Origin: Pseudomonadota bacterium
GTDB lineage: Bacteria > Pseudomonadota > Alphaproteobacteria > Azospirillales > Azospirillaceae
Length of the DNA: 8,047 bases
Assembly (NCBI GenBank): GCA_023412175.1
Contig: JAEYOB010000580.1
Coordinates: 1-8,047, forward strand
Direction: 5' to 3'
Shown in pieces: positions 1 through 7,177 of this stretch; position 1 is the stretch's first letter; the number at the start of each line of letters is the position of its first letter. Below the pieces are notes generated by a model. The model made no database searches, was not told the DNA's origin, and saw nothing but the letters and a program-made list of their open reading frames with translations. The position numbers and the translations under genes are program-made.

Positions 1-907
1 AGCCGTGCAGGATGCGGAAGGTCAGGGCGCTGACCAGCACCACGTCGCCCGCCGTGATCCGTCCCTCGGTCCAGGAGAACACCGCCCACACCAGCATGCC
101 GCCGGCCATCAGCCACAGGCAGATGTCGTGGACGACGCGCGTCTTCTCCAGGTAGAGCCAGCTCCGGCGCTGCGCCGCGGCCTCGGTCTCGAACTTGTCG
201 GCCAGCCGCTTGCGCTCGCGCGCGCGGGCGGAGAAGGCCTGCACCGCCCAGACGTTGGACACCACGTCCACCAGTTCGCCGGCCACGGTGGACGCCCGGT
301 CGGCGTAGGCGCGGTGCAGCGGCCGGCCGCGCGCGCCGATGGCGGCGATGCCCCCGGCGACGATGGTCACGAAGACCACCAGGGCTGCCGCCATGCGCCA
401 GTCCACCGTGGTCAGCACGATGACCGCGCCGATGAAATCGGTGATTGGCGGCAGGATGTTCCAGGTGAAAGTGCCGATGAGCGCCCCCGCCGCGCTCGCC
501 GTGCCGGTGATGCGGTTGCCCAGGGAGCCGGCGAAGTGCTCGGAGAAATACCGCATGGGGTGGCCGGTCAGGTGCTGGAACAGGTCCAGCCGGATGTCCA
601 CGCCCACGCCCACGACGGTCCGGCATCCCAGCCAGCCGCCCAGCCGCCACAGCACGTTCTCGACGCCGATCAGCGCGACGAACATGATCAGGGGCTCCCA
701 CACGGCGGCGGCGCTGCGTTCCGGCGCGGCCATGGCGTCCACCAGCAGCTTCATGCCGTACTGCACCGCCACCGCGCAGGCCGCGGCACCGACGATGAGC
801 GCCAGCAGCGCGCCGAAGTGCCAGGGCCAGCGCCTGACGTAACGCAGGAAAAAGAGGATCGGCCGTTGCGGGAACGGCGCTGCGGAGGACGTCTGTACGG
901 GAACCAT
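1..907 (-). CDS. ABC transporter, transmembrane domain portion (partial, cut by left edge)
   Basis: This is the N-terminal 302 residues of an inner-membrane ABC half-transporter of exporter type (MsbA/PglK-like fold). About six hydrophobic segments are visible, near residues 33-56, 71-90, 145-168, 172-190, 261-280 and 284-300. Between them lie charged loops typical of exporter membrane domains, such as the ARARERKRLADKFE stretch near 227-240. The ending EGRITAGDVVLVSALTFRIL is the usual last membrane helix before the linker to the ATPase domain, so the Walker motifs should lie left of the window. The ATG at 905-907 has GAGG 10 nt upstream (complement of 918-921). The gene starts 40 nt after the GH1-like gene, in the same direction, so it is probably the last-seen gene of the operon. 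By context it may export or flip a galactofuranose-containing glycan or its lipid-linked precursor. The substrate is inference and cannot be read from the sequence. Confidence 0.88.
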   Translation of the reverse strand, partial: MVPVQTSSAAPFPQRPILFFLRYVRRWPWHFGALLALIVGAAACAVAVQYGMKLLVDAMAAPERSAAAVWEPLIMFVALIGVENVLWRLGGWLGCRTVVGVGVDIRLDLFQHLTGHPMRYFSEHFAGSLGNRITGTASAAGALIGTFTWNILPPITDFIGAVIVLTTVDWRMAAALVVFVTIVAGGIAAIGARGRPLHRAYADRASTVAGELVDVVSNVWAVQAFSARARERKRLADKFETEAAAQRRSWLYLEKTRVVHDICLWLMAGGMLVWAVFSWTEGRITAGDVVLVSALTFRILHG

Positions 908-947
908 GGCGAAGGGGCCTCGTTGCGGTTCGGGCGACGCGGGCGGT

Positions 948-2105
948 TCAGGCGACGCGGGCAGTGGTGTGCCTCGGCCGGGGTTCGGCGAGCCGGCGGT
1001 CGATGAGCGCCTGCTGGCGGGCGAGCGCGTCGGCAAGCGGCCGGTGCACGCAGCGCCGGCCGTTCTCCAGATAGCCGAGCAGACCCACCGGGCAGTGGCG
1101 CTCGTTAGTCCAGCCGGGGTAATCGAGGATCGGGTAGAGGCAGATGCCCTCAACGAGCACGCCCGCCTCGACCGCAGCGACGGCCTCGGCCGTCACGTAT
1201 TCCAGCCAGGGGGCGCGGGCATCCCCTTCGGCTCCGGTCTCGGCGATCAGGATCGGCCGGCGGAAACGCTCCCAGACGGCGGCGAGGATCTCGCGGAACG
1301 GCTTGTAGTGCGGGTCGCCCCGCTCGACGGTGCCGCCGCCGAGGAACCACTGGTTGTCGGAGTAGTAGTTGACCCCGATGATGTCCAGCAGGTCCGGCCG
1401 CCCGCCGAGGCCCGGCCACAGCTCGCCGGCGATCATGTCCCAGGACTGGTACTGGGCGCGGGTGTAGGCGAGCGATTCCTCGCGGTCCTCGGGCCGGTCG
1501 GGCGACGCCACGACGTTGATGACCGGGTCCACGTGCACGAAGCGGGCGCGCGGATCCACCGCTCGCACCGCGTCCATCCCGGCAATAGCGGCGCGGACCA
1601 GCTGGTGCTTCAGCTCGAACCCGCGCCCGTGGGCGCAGGGATTCATCATGCCGCGGTCGCCGCCGGCCCACGACCAATAGGCGATCTCGTTGACCGGGCA
1701 GTAGAACGGCACCCCGTCCGTCTCGTCGCGAACCAGAGCCGCCACGGCGGCCGCGAAGCAGGCGAAGCGCTCGACGAACTGCGGGCGCCAGATGTCGATA
1801 TCGTCGGGGAATCCGTAGTGGCACAGGTCCCAGACGACCTGCACGTCCAGCTGCCGCGCGGCGCGCAGCATCGGCAGCAGGCTGGACCAGTCGTAGCGGC
1901 CGGGAGCCGTCTCGATCAGGTGCCAGCGCACACCGTCGCGCACCGTGCGGATGCCGTGCCCGAGCATCGCCCGGTAATCCTGCACGACGGCCCGGTCGTG
2001 GCCGGTCGCCGCGATCAGGTCGAGGCGGCAGCCATCGTCGCGCCGATGGGTGGAGCATTCGAAACCGCCGAGGAAGGCGCTTTGAAACAACGTCGGCGTG
2101 AGCAT
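948..2105 (-). CDS. GH1-like (clan GH-A) glycosidase-fold protein, 385 aa
   Basis: The protein resembles family 1 glycoside hydrolases (beta-glucosidase type, (beta/alpha)8 barrel). Visible landmarks are WDLCHYGFP at 92-100, in the place of the GH1 HHFD/LP strand, CPVNEI at 136-141 with candidate acid/base E140, GVNYY at 244-248, and ILIAETG at 285-291 with candidate nucleophile E289. At 385 residues it is shorter than canonical GH1 enzymes (about 450), and both active-site motifs diverge from the usual TFNEP and TENG. No signal peptide or membrane helix is seen, so it should be cytoplasmic. The ATG at 2103-2105 is chosen because GGAAGGAA (complement of 2111-2118) lies just upstream. In-frame codons up to 2213 overlap the end of glf and look noncoding. 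It lies between glf (52-nt gap) and the ABC gene (40-nt gap). It may trim, transglycosylate or bind a glycan intermediate. Hydrolase activity is not proven by sequence. Confidence 0.85.
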   Translation of the reverse strand: MLTPTLFQSAFLGGFECSTHRRDDGCRLDLIAATGHDRAVVQDYRAMLGHGIRTVRDGVRWHLIETAPGRYDWSSLLPMLRAARQLDVQVVWDLCHYGFPDDIDIWRPQFVERFACFAAAVAALVRDETDGVPFYCPVNEIAYWSWAGGDRGMMNPCAHGRGFELKHQLVRAAIAGMDAVRAVDPRARFVHVDPVINVVASPDRPEDREESLAYTRAQYQSWDMIAGELWPGLGGRPDLLDIIGVNYYSDNQWFLGGGTVERGDPHYKPFREILAAVWERFRRPILIAETGAEGDARAPWLEYVTAEAVAAVEAGVLVEGICLYPILDYPGWTNERHCPVGLLGYLENGRRCVHRPLADALARQQALIDRRLAEPRPRHTTARVA

Positions 2106-2110
2106 CCGTC

Positions 2111-2118
2111 TTCCTTCC
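2111..2118 (-). promoter_or_regulatory. Ribosome binding site of the GH1-like gene
   Basis: On the minus strand GGAAGGAA stands 5 nt before the ATG at 2105-2103. It decides the start in favour of this ATG over in-frame upstream codons that would overlap the 3' end of glf. Confidence 0.7.
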
Positions 2119-2157
2119 GGATGGTGTCCGTCGGACCGTTGGGGATTCGCACGCCGC

Positions 2158-3437
<1,280 letters not shown>

Positions 3438-3450
<13 letters not shown>

Positions 3451-4631
3451 TCGATCAGTCCTTTCATTCGGCCCCAGGTCGAATCCCAGGACATGTCGCG
3501 AAGCACCCCGTCGACCTTGGCCAGCCATTCGGGTGAATTGCGGTCAATGGTCAGGGCGCGCTCGCAGGCCGCCACGAACTCCTCGGGCGTCGCTGCGATG
3601 TGGACGAGGCCGGTGTCGCCGTACGTCCGCACCACGTCGCGGACCGGCGTGGACACCACCGGGCGGCCGGAGGCCAGGAACTCCGGCGTCTTGGTCGGGC
3701 TGATGAAGCGCGTGGACTCGTTCATGGCGAACGGCATCACTGCCACGTCCCAGCCCGACAGGTAGCGCGGCAGGTCGGCATAGCCGCGCATGCCCGGATA
3801 GTGGATGTTCGGCGCCTGCGGCAGGGTCGCCGGGTCGATCTTCACCACCGGCCCGACCATCACGAACTGCCAGTCCGGGCGCAGGCGGGCGACGGCGCCC
3901 AGCAGCTCGATGTCGAACCGCTCGTCGATCACCCCGAAAAAGCCCAGGCGCGGGCCGGGCAGCGCCGCCTGATCCTCCGGCTCGCCCACCGCGCCGCGCG
4001 CCTGCGCGAAGTGGGCCACGTCGACGCTGCTGGGAAAGGCATGCACGCTTTCGTGCAGGTCGCGCTTGGCCTCGTAGAGGCTGTATCCGCCGGTGAAGAC
4101 GAGGTCGGCGCGCTCCAGCAGGGCGCGTTCGCGCTCGATGAGCTGGGGCGGCGCGCCGCGGAAGGCCGACAGCTCGTCCATGCAGTCGTACACCACCGCC
4201 GCCGCGGGGAGATGGTCCGAAAACGCCAGACTCATCGGCGTGTAGTACCAGAGGATCGGCCGCTCGATGCCCTTCCCGGCGAAGAAGCGGCCGATCAGGT
4301 CGCGCTGCACGGCTTCCGGGTCCATACCGTCGGGAATCCGCGGGACGACGATCGTCACGCCGACCCCGGTGTCGTGCAGATCCATGGAAGCTTCGGCGGC
4401 ATCGGTGCCCACCGGCTCCTCGACGAAGAACAGGCGGTATTCGCGGGCGAAGCGTGTCATCAGGTGCTGTGGCCGCTGGTGCACAAATCCCCAGCGCAGA
4501 TGGGAGAAACAGACGAAATCCTGGGGGCCGGAGCCCCTATCCAAAAGATCGGCTGAGCTTAGATCAATATCACCGTCTCCAAATTGCAAAGAACCGCGCA
4601 CAGCCACGCCTCCGCCTTCGTTGTATTTCAT
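3438..4631 (-). CDS. GT-B fold glycosyltransferase (family 1/4 type), candidate galactofuranosyltransferase
   Basis: This is a 397-residue soluble or peripheral glycosyltransferase. The N-terminal domain has VCFSHLRWGFVHQRPQHLM (40-58), a signature of a glycosyltransferase group often found near glf. The C-terminal domain has a Rossmann strand LGFFGVIDERFD (229-240), FVMVGP (256-261), and the donor-site segment SPTKTPEFLASGRPVVSTP (311-329), the usual place for nucleotide-sugar contacts. No membrane helix is seen. The ATG at 4629-4631 is preferred because GGGAG (complement of 4641-4645) lies 9 nt upstream. Another ATG at 4638-4640 abuts that site, and a GTG at 4782-4784 would add 51 unconvincing residues. 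It is the first gene of the operon and overlaps glf, so it is a reasonable candidate to use UDP-Galf. The exact donor and acceptor are not readable from sequence. Confidence 0.9.
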
Positions 4632-4640
4632 CCGTCCCAT

Positions 4641-4645
4641 CTCCC
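4641..4645 (-). promoter_or_regulatory. Ribosome binding site of the glycosyltransferase gene
   Basis: GGGAG on the minus strand lies 9 nt before the ATG at 4631-4629. The alternative ATG at 4640-4638 directly touches it and would have no spacer, so the downstream ATG is the better start. Confidence 0.55.
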
Positions 4646-4857
4646 AGAGTCGATGAATTGCGGAAAATCGACCGCCGGCAGCCATTTCTACCGGGCTGAT
4701 TTCACGTAAACACACCAAGCCGCCATTCTCTTCCGGCGTCCCGCAACAGCGAAAAAACTCAAGGGTTCCCGTAGGCGGCGACACCGATACGGGTTAACTC
4801 GCGTTTTCCAACGGGTGGCGTACACGCCTCGGTCTATCGTGGCAGTGCGCTGTTTTT

Positions 4858-4874
4858 CATCGGTTTTGCCGATG
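4858..4874. repeat. Inverted repeat, candidate operator
   Basis: The arms CATCGG and CCGATG flank a 5-base spacer TTTTG. The hairpin is not followed by a T run on either strand, so it does not look like a terminator. Its place between divergent operons would suit a regulator site, but no regulator is known here. Confidence 0.35.
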
Positions 4875-4957
4875 CTATACGGGGCTGGACGGCGACCTGG
4901 GGTTCATCGACCCCTATGCTTTGCCCTCTGGATTCGCAGGCATAAATTTTCTTCCGG

Positions 4958-4963
4958 TATAAT
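4958..4963 (+). promoter_or_regulatory. Candidate -10 box (TATAAT) for the mutarotase/galE operon
   Basis: A perfect TATAAT stands 147 nt before the mutarotase start. No good -35 hexamer lies 16-18 nt upstream; the nearest is TTCGCA at 4933-4938, with a 19-nt spacer. If used, the leader would be roughly 140 nt and include a GC-rich hairpin at 5036-5053. Chance occurrence in an A/T-richer stretch is possible. Confidence 0.35.
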
Positions 4964-5096
4964 TCGTATTCGGTAGCCCGCTGCCCGCTGCGCGATGCAT
5001 GGGACAAAAGGGCGACATGACGCTTCGTCCGGTTTCCGGCCTCGACCGGCCGGCTGCCGATGAGGATACTCGTGCGCGATCGCTCCGCCGCATTCC

Positions 5097-5101
5097 GAGG
5101 A
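5097..5101 (+). promoter_or_regulatory. Ribosome binding site of the mutarotase gene
   Basis: GAGGA lies 9 nt before the ATG at 5111. The in-frame ATG at 5060 has no such site, so 5111 is the preferred start. Confidence 0.65.
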
Positions 5102-5110
5102 CGCTTCAGC

Positions 5111-6034
5111 ATGTTGACCAGCCCCGCCGCCCTGCGGTCGCCCGATGTCGTCACCATCGCCGCCGGCACGCTCACGCTCGACGTCGCGCCGCAGGTCGGT
5201 GGCTCCATCGCGCGCTTCGCGGGCCTGTGCGGCGGCCGGCCCATCGACTGGCTGCGCCCTGCCTCGCCCGAGGCGCTGGCCGCGCGCGACCCGTTGGGCA
5301 TGGCGAGCTTTCCGCTGATCCCCTACTGCAACCGCATCCGCGACGGCCGCTTCACCTTCGAGGGCCGCGCGGTGCAACTGCCCGCCAACTACGCCGCGTC
5401 GCGCCACGCCATCCACGGCGACGCCTGGCAGCACCCCTGGACGGTGGTCGAGCACGGGCCGGCCATGCTGACCCTGGATTTCGAGCACGCGGGCGGCGCC
5501 TGGCCCTTCGCCTACACGGCGCGCCAGACCTACGAGCTGACCGCGGAGGCGCTGACGGTGCGGCTCTCGGTCACCAACCGCGGCACGACGGCCATGCCGC
5601 TCGGCCTCGGCCACCACCCCTATCTGCCGCGTACGCCGGAGACGACGGTCACCGCCAACGTGGACGCCATCTGGGCGACCGACCACGAGGTGATGCCGAC
5701 GACGCTTAAGCGCACCTGGGTGACCGAGCGCCTCGCCACCGGGCTGCGCGTCGCCGACGCGGAGATGGACAACAACTTCATCGGCTGGGACCGCACCGCC
5801 GTGGTGCGCTGGCCCGAGCGCAACGCCGCGCTGCGCATGAGCGCCGACGCGCCGCTCGATTTCCTGGTCGCCTACACGCCGTCCCACGAGGATTTCTTCT
5901 GCCTGGAGCCGGTGGGCAACTGCACGGACTGGCCGAACCTGAGCCATCTCGGCACGGCGCAGGTCGGCGGCATGGTGCTGGCGCCGGGCGAAACGACCGA
6001 AGTGCGCTTCCGGTTGGAGCCGCACTGTCCGTAA
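5111..6034 (+). CDS. Aldose 1-epimerase (mutarotase) family protein, YphB-like
   Basis: Members of this family interconvert alpha and beta anomers of aldoses such as galactose or glucose, in the cytoplasm, on a beta-sandwich fold. The 307-residue protein shows the substrate-binding segment IPYCNRIRDGRF (70-81), a conserved His in AIHG (H102), the catalytic-type His in GLGHHPY (H169), and the likely catalytic Glu in CLEPVGN (E266). All key positions expected from characterised mutarotases seem to be present. No signal peptide is seen. The ATG at 5111 is chosen over one at 5060 because GAGGA precedes it. galE follows after 89 nt on the same strand with no terminator between, so the two are probably co-transcribed. 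Pairing with galE suggests hexose interconversion, but no galK or galT is in view. The true substrate could be another aldose or a sugar phosphate. Confidence 0.92.
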   Translation: MLTSPAALRSPDVVTIAAGTLTLDVAPQVGGSIARFAGLCGGRPIDWLRPASPEALAARDPLGMASFPLIPYCNRIRDGRFTFEGRAVQLPANYAASRHAIHGDAWQHPWTVVEHGPAMLTLDFEHAGGAWPFAYTARQTYELTAEALTVRLSVTNRGTTAMPLGLGHHPYLPRTPETTVTANVDAIWATDHEVMPTTLKRTWVTERLATGLRVADAEMDNNFIGWDRTAVVRWPERNAALRMSADAPLDFLVAYTPSHEDFFCLEPVGNCTDWPNLSHLGTAQVGGMVLAPGETTEVRFRLEPHCP

Positions 6035-6110
6035 GGCGTAGCTGCCAGTTCATTCCGGTAAGTCATACTGGCCCAACGCTCATCCATCACTAGGTGTGGG
6101 CGGGGCCTGC

Positions 6111-6117
6111 GAGGAGG
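6111..6117 (+). promoter_or_regulatory. Strong ribosome binding site deciding the galE start
   Basis: GAGGAGG is a near-perfect Shine-Dalgarno site. It touches the ATG at 6118 with no spacer, but lies 6 nt before the GTG at 6124. Initiation at the GTG is therefore favoured. Confidence 0.7.
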
Positions 6118-6123
6118 ATGTTG

Positions 6124-7122
6124 GTGCGTAAGGAAACGGTTCTCGTCACGGGGGGCGCCGGCTATGTCGGCAGCCATGCCGCGTTCACCCTGCTCGACGC
6201 CGGCTATCGCGTCGTGGTGGTGGACGACCTGTCCACCGGCTACCGTGAGGCGGTGCCGGGCGACGCCGTGTTCGTCCAGGCGGACGTCGGCGACCGCGCG
6301 GCGATGGCGGAGGTCATCCGTGGCCTCGGCGTGGCGGCGGTGATGCATTTCGCCGGGTCGATCGTGGTGCCGGAGTCGGTGGAGAAACCGCTCGACTACT
6401 ACGCCAACAACACCATGAACAGCATGGCGCTGATCCGCACCTGCATCGAGAGCGGCGTGCGCGCGTTCCTGTTCTCCTCGACCGCGGCGGTGTACGGCGC
6501 GCCCGACCGCGTGCCCATCGTCGAGACCATGCCGACCAAGCCGGTCAATCCCTACGGCGCCTCGAAGCTGATGACCGAGCGCATGCTGGCCGACGCCGCG
6601 GCGGCGCACGGCCTGCGCTACGCCTGCCTGCGCTATTTCAACGTGGCCGGGGCGGACCCGGCGGGGCGCGCCGGCCAGTCCTCGCGCGTCGCCACGCACC
6701 TGATCAAGATCGCCAGCCAGACCGCGCTCGGCCTGCGGCCGCGCATGTCGGTGTTCGGCGACGACTACCCGACGCCGGACGGCACCTGCATCCGCGACTA
6801 CATCCACGTCACCGACCTCGTAGCGGCGCACGAGCAGACGCTGACCCACCTGCTGGGCGGGGCGGACTCCTTCATCGCCAACTGCGGCTACGGGCGCGGC
6901 TATTCGGTGAAGCAGATCCTGGAGACGATGGAAAAGGTCATCGGCCGCCCCCTGCCGGTGGACATCGCCGGCCGCCGCGCCGGCGACCCGCCGGAACTGG
7001 TGGCGGACTCCACGCTGCTGCGCCGGACCGTCGGCTGGACGCCGAAGCACGACGATCTGGAGCAGATCATCCGCAGCGCGCTGGCCTGGGAAGAATCGCT
7101 GATCCGCAGCGGCCGGCTGTAG
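6124..7122 (+). CDS. galE: UDP-glucose 4-epimerase
   Basis: This NAD-dependent cytoplasmic short-chain dehydrogenase interconverts UDP-glucose and UDP-galactose, giving the substrate of Glf. The protein is 332 residues, the family's normal length. It has the NAD motif VTGGAGYVGSH (8-18), SSTAAVYG (118-125, T120 at the catalytic Ser/Thr position), the YxxxK pair Y144/K148 in NPYGASK, RYFNVAGA (170-177) and IRDYIHVTDLV (223-233). Start choice: GTG at 6124 lies 6 nt after a GAGGAGG site, whereas the ATG at 6118 abuts it and the GTG at 6094 lies upstream of it. In RRAGDPPELVAD the position matching E. coli Tyr299, which gates substrate size, seems to be Leu292. Use of UDP-GlcNAc/GalNAc as well is thus possible. 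A shared terminator follows 17 nt after the stop. The family call is firm; the substrate range is inferred. Confidence 0.95.
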   Translation: MRKETVLVTGGAGYVGSHAAFTLLDAGYRVVVVDDLSTGYREAVPGDAVFVQADVGDRAAMAEVIRGLGVAAVMHFAGSIVVPESVEKPLDYYANNTMNSMALIRTCIESGVRAFLFSSTAAVYGAPDRVPIVETMPTKPVNPYGASKLMTERMLADAAAAHGLRYACLRYFNVAGADPAGRAGQSSRVATHLIKIASQTALGLRPRMSVFGDDYPTPDGTCIRDYIHVTDLVAAHEQTLTHLLGGADSFIANCGYGRGYSVKQILETMEKVIGRPLPVDIAGRRAGDPPELVADSTLLRRTVGWTPKHDDLEQIIRSALAWEESLIRSGRL

Positions 7123-7139
7123 AAGGCCGGCGGAGACGA

Positions 7140-7171
7140 AAAGCCCCTTTCCCTGACGGGAAAGGGGCTTT
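7140..7171. terminator. Bidirectional rho-independent terminator
   Basis: A perfect 14-bp stem (AAAGCCCCTTTCCC at 7140-7153, its complement at 7158-7171) closes a TGAC loop. The AAAG/CTTT base supplies a short T run on each strand, extended on the plus strand by CTTGCTT. It sits between galE (ends 7122) and the convergent RmlD-like gene (ends 7178), so it can stop transcription from both sides. Confidence 0.9.
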
Positions 7172-7177
7172 CTTGCT

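Larger units (their letters stand above)
4632..5110. other. Divergent intergenic region (479 nt) with short dyads
   Basis: No convincing gene is seen here. Base composition is visibly less GC-rich than in the flanking genes, with A/T runs near 4749-4756, 4851-4858 and 4942-4952. It separates the minus-strand Galf operon from the plus-strand mutarotase/galE pair and must hold promoters for both unless they are read from further away. Visible structures are GGCGT-AC-ACGCC (4817-4828), CATCGG-TTTTG-CCGATG (4858-4874), GGGGT-TCATCG-ACCCC (4899-4914), a tandem CCCGCTG pair (4977-4990) and CCGGCC-TCGACC-GGCCGG (5036-5053). I found no good sigma-70 promoter on the minus strand. Open frames that cross the region read on into shadows of the mutarotase gene. 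Confidence 0.7.

Noticed and set aside
5..1006. Long plus-strand open frame over the ABC gene
   Set aside because: Its protein is rich in His, Arg, Gly and Ala with no domain. The minus strand reads a clean ABC transporter membrane domain, so this is a GC-rich antisense shadow.
2126..2136. Palindrome GTCCG-T-CGGAC in the glf/GH1-like gap
   Set aside because: The one-base centre cannot form a hairpin loop, and such short GC palindromes are expected by chance here.
4632..4784. Upstream GTG/ATG starts extending the glycosyltransferase by up to 51 residues
   Set aside because: The added residues look noncoding and the best-spaced ribosome binding site serves the ATG at 4631.
4858..4874. Hairpin considered as a terminator
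   Set aside because: No T run follows the stem on either strand, and no gene ends nearby.
5060..5110. In-frame ATG at 5060 as mutarotase start
   Set aside because: It has no Shine-Dalgarno site and would add 17 basic residues unlike the family. ATG 5111 has GAGGA at good spacing.
4904..6025. Minus-strand 373-aa open frame opposite the mutarotase
   Set aside because: The Arg/His/Gly-rich translation is typical of an antisense shadow. The plus strand carries a complete mutarotase with catalytic residues.
6035..6123. Possible separate promoter for galE (CATACT at 6064-6069)
   Set aside because: No -35-like hexamer lies at a suitable distance. Read-through from the mutarotase gene is the simpler view.
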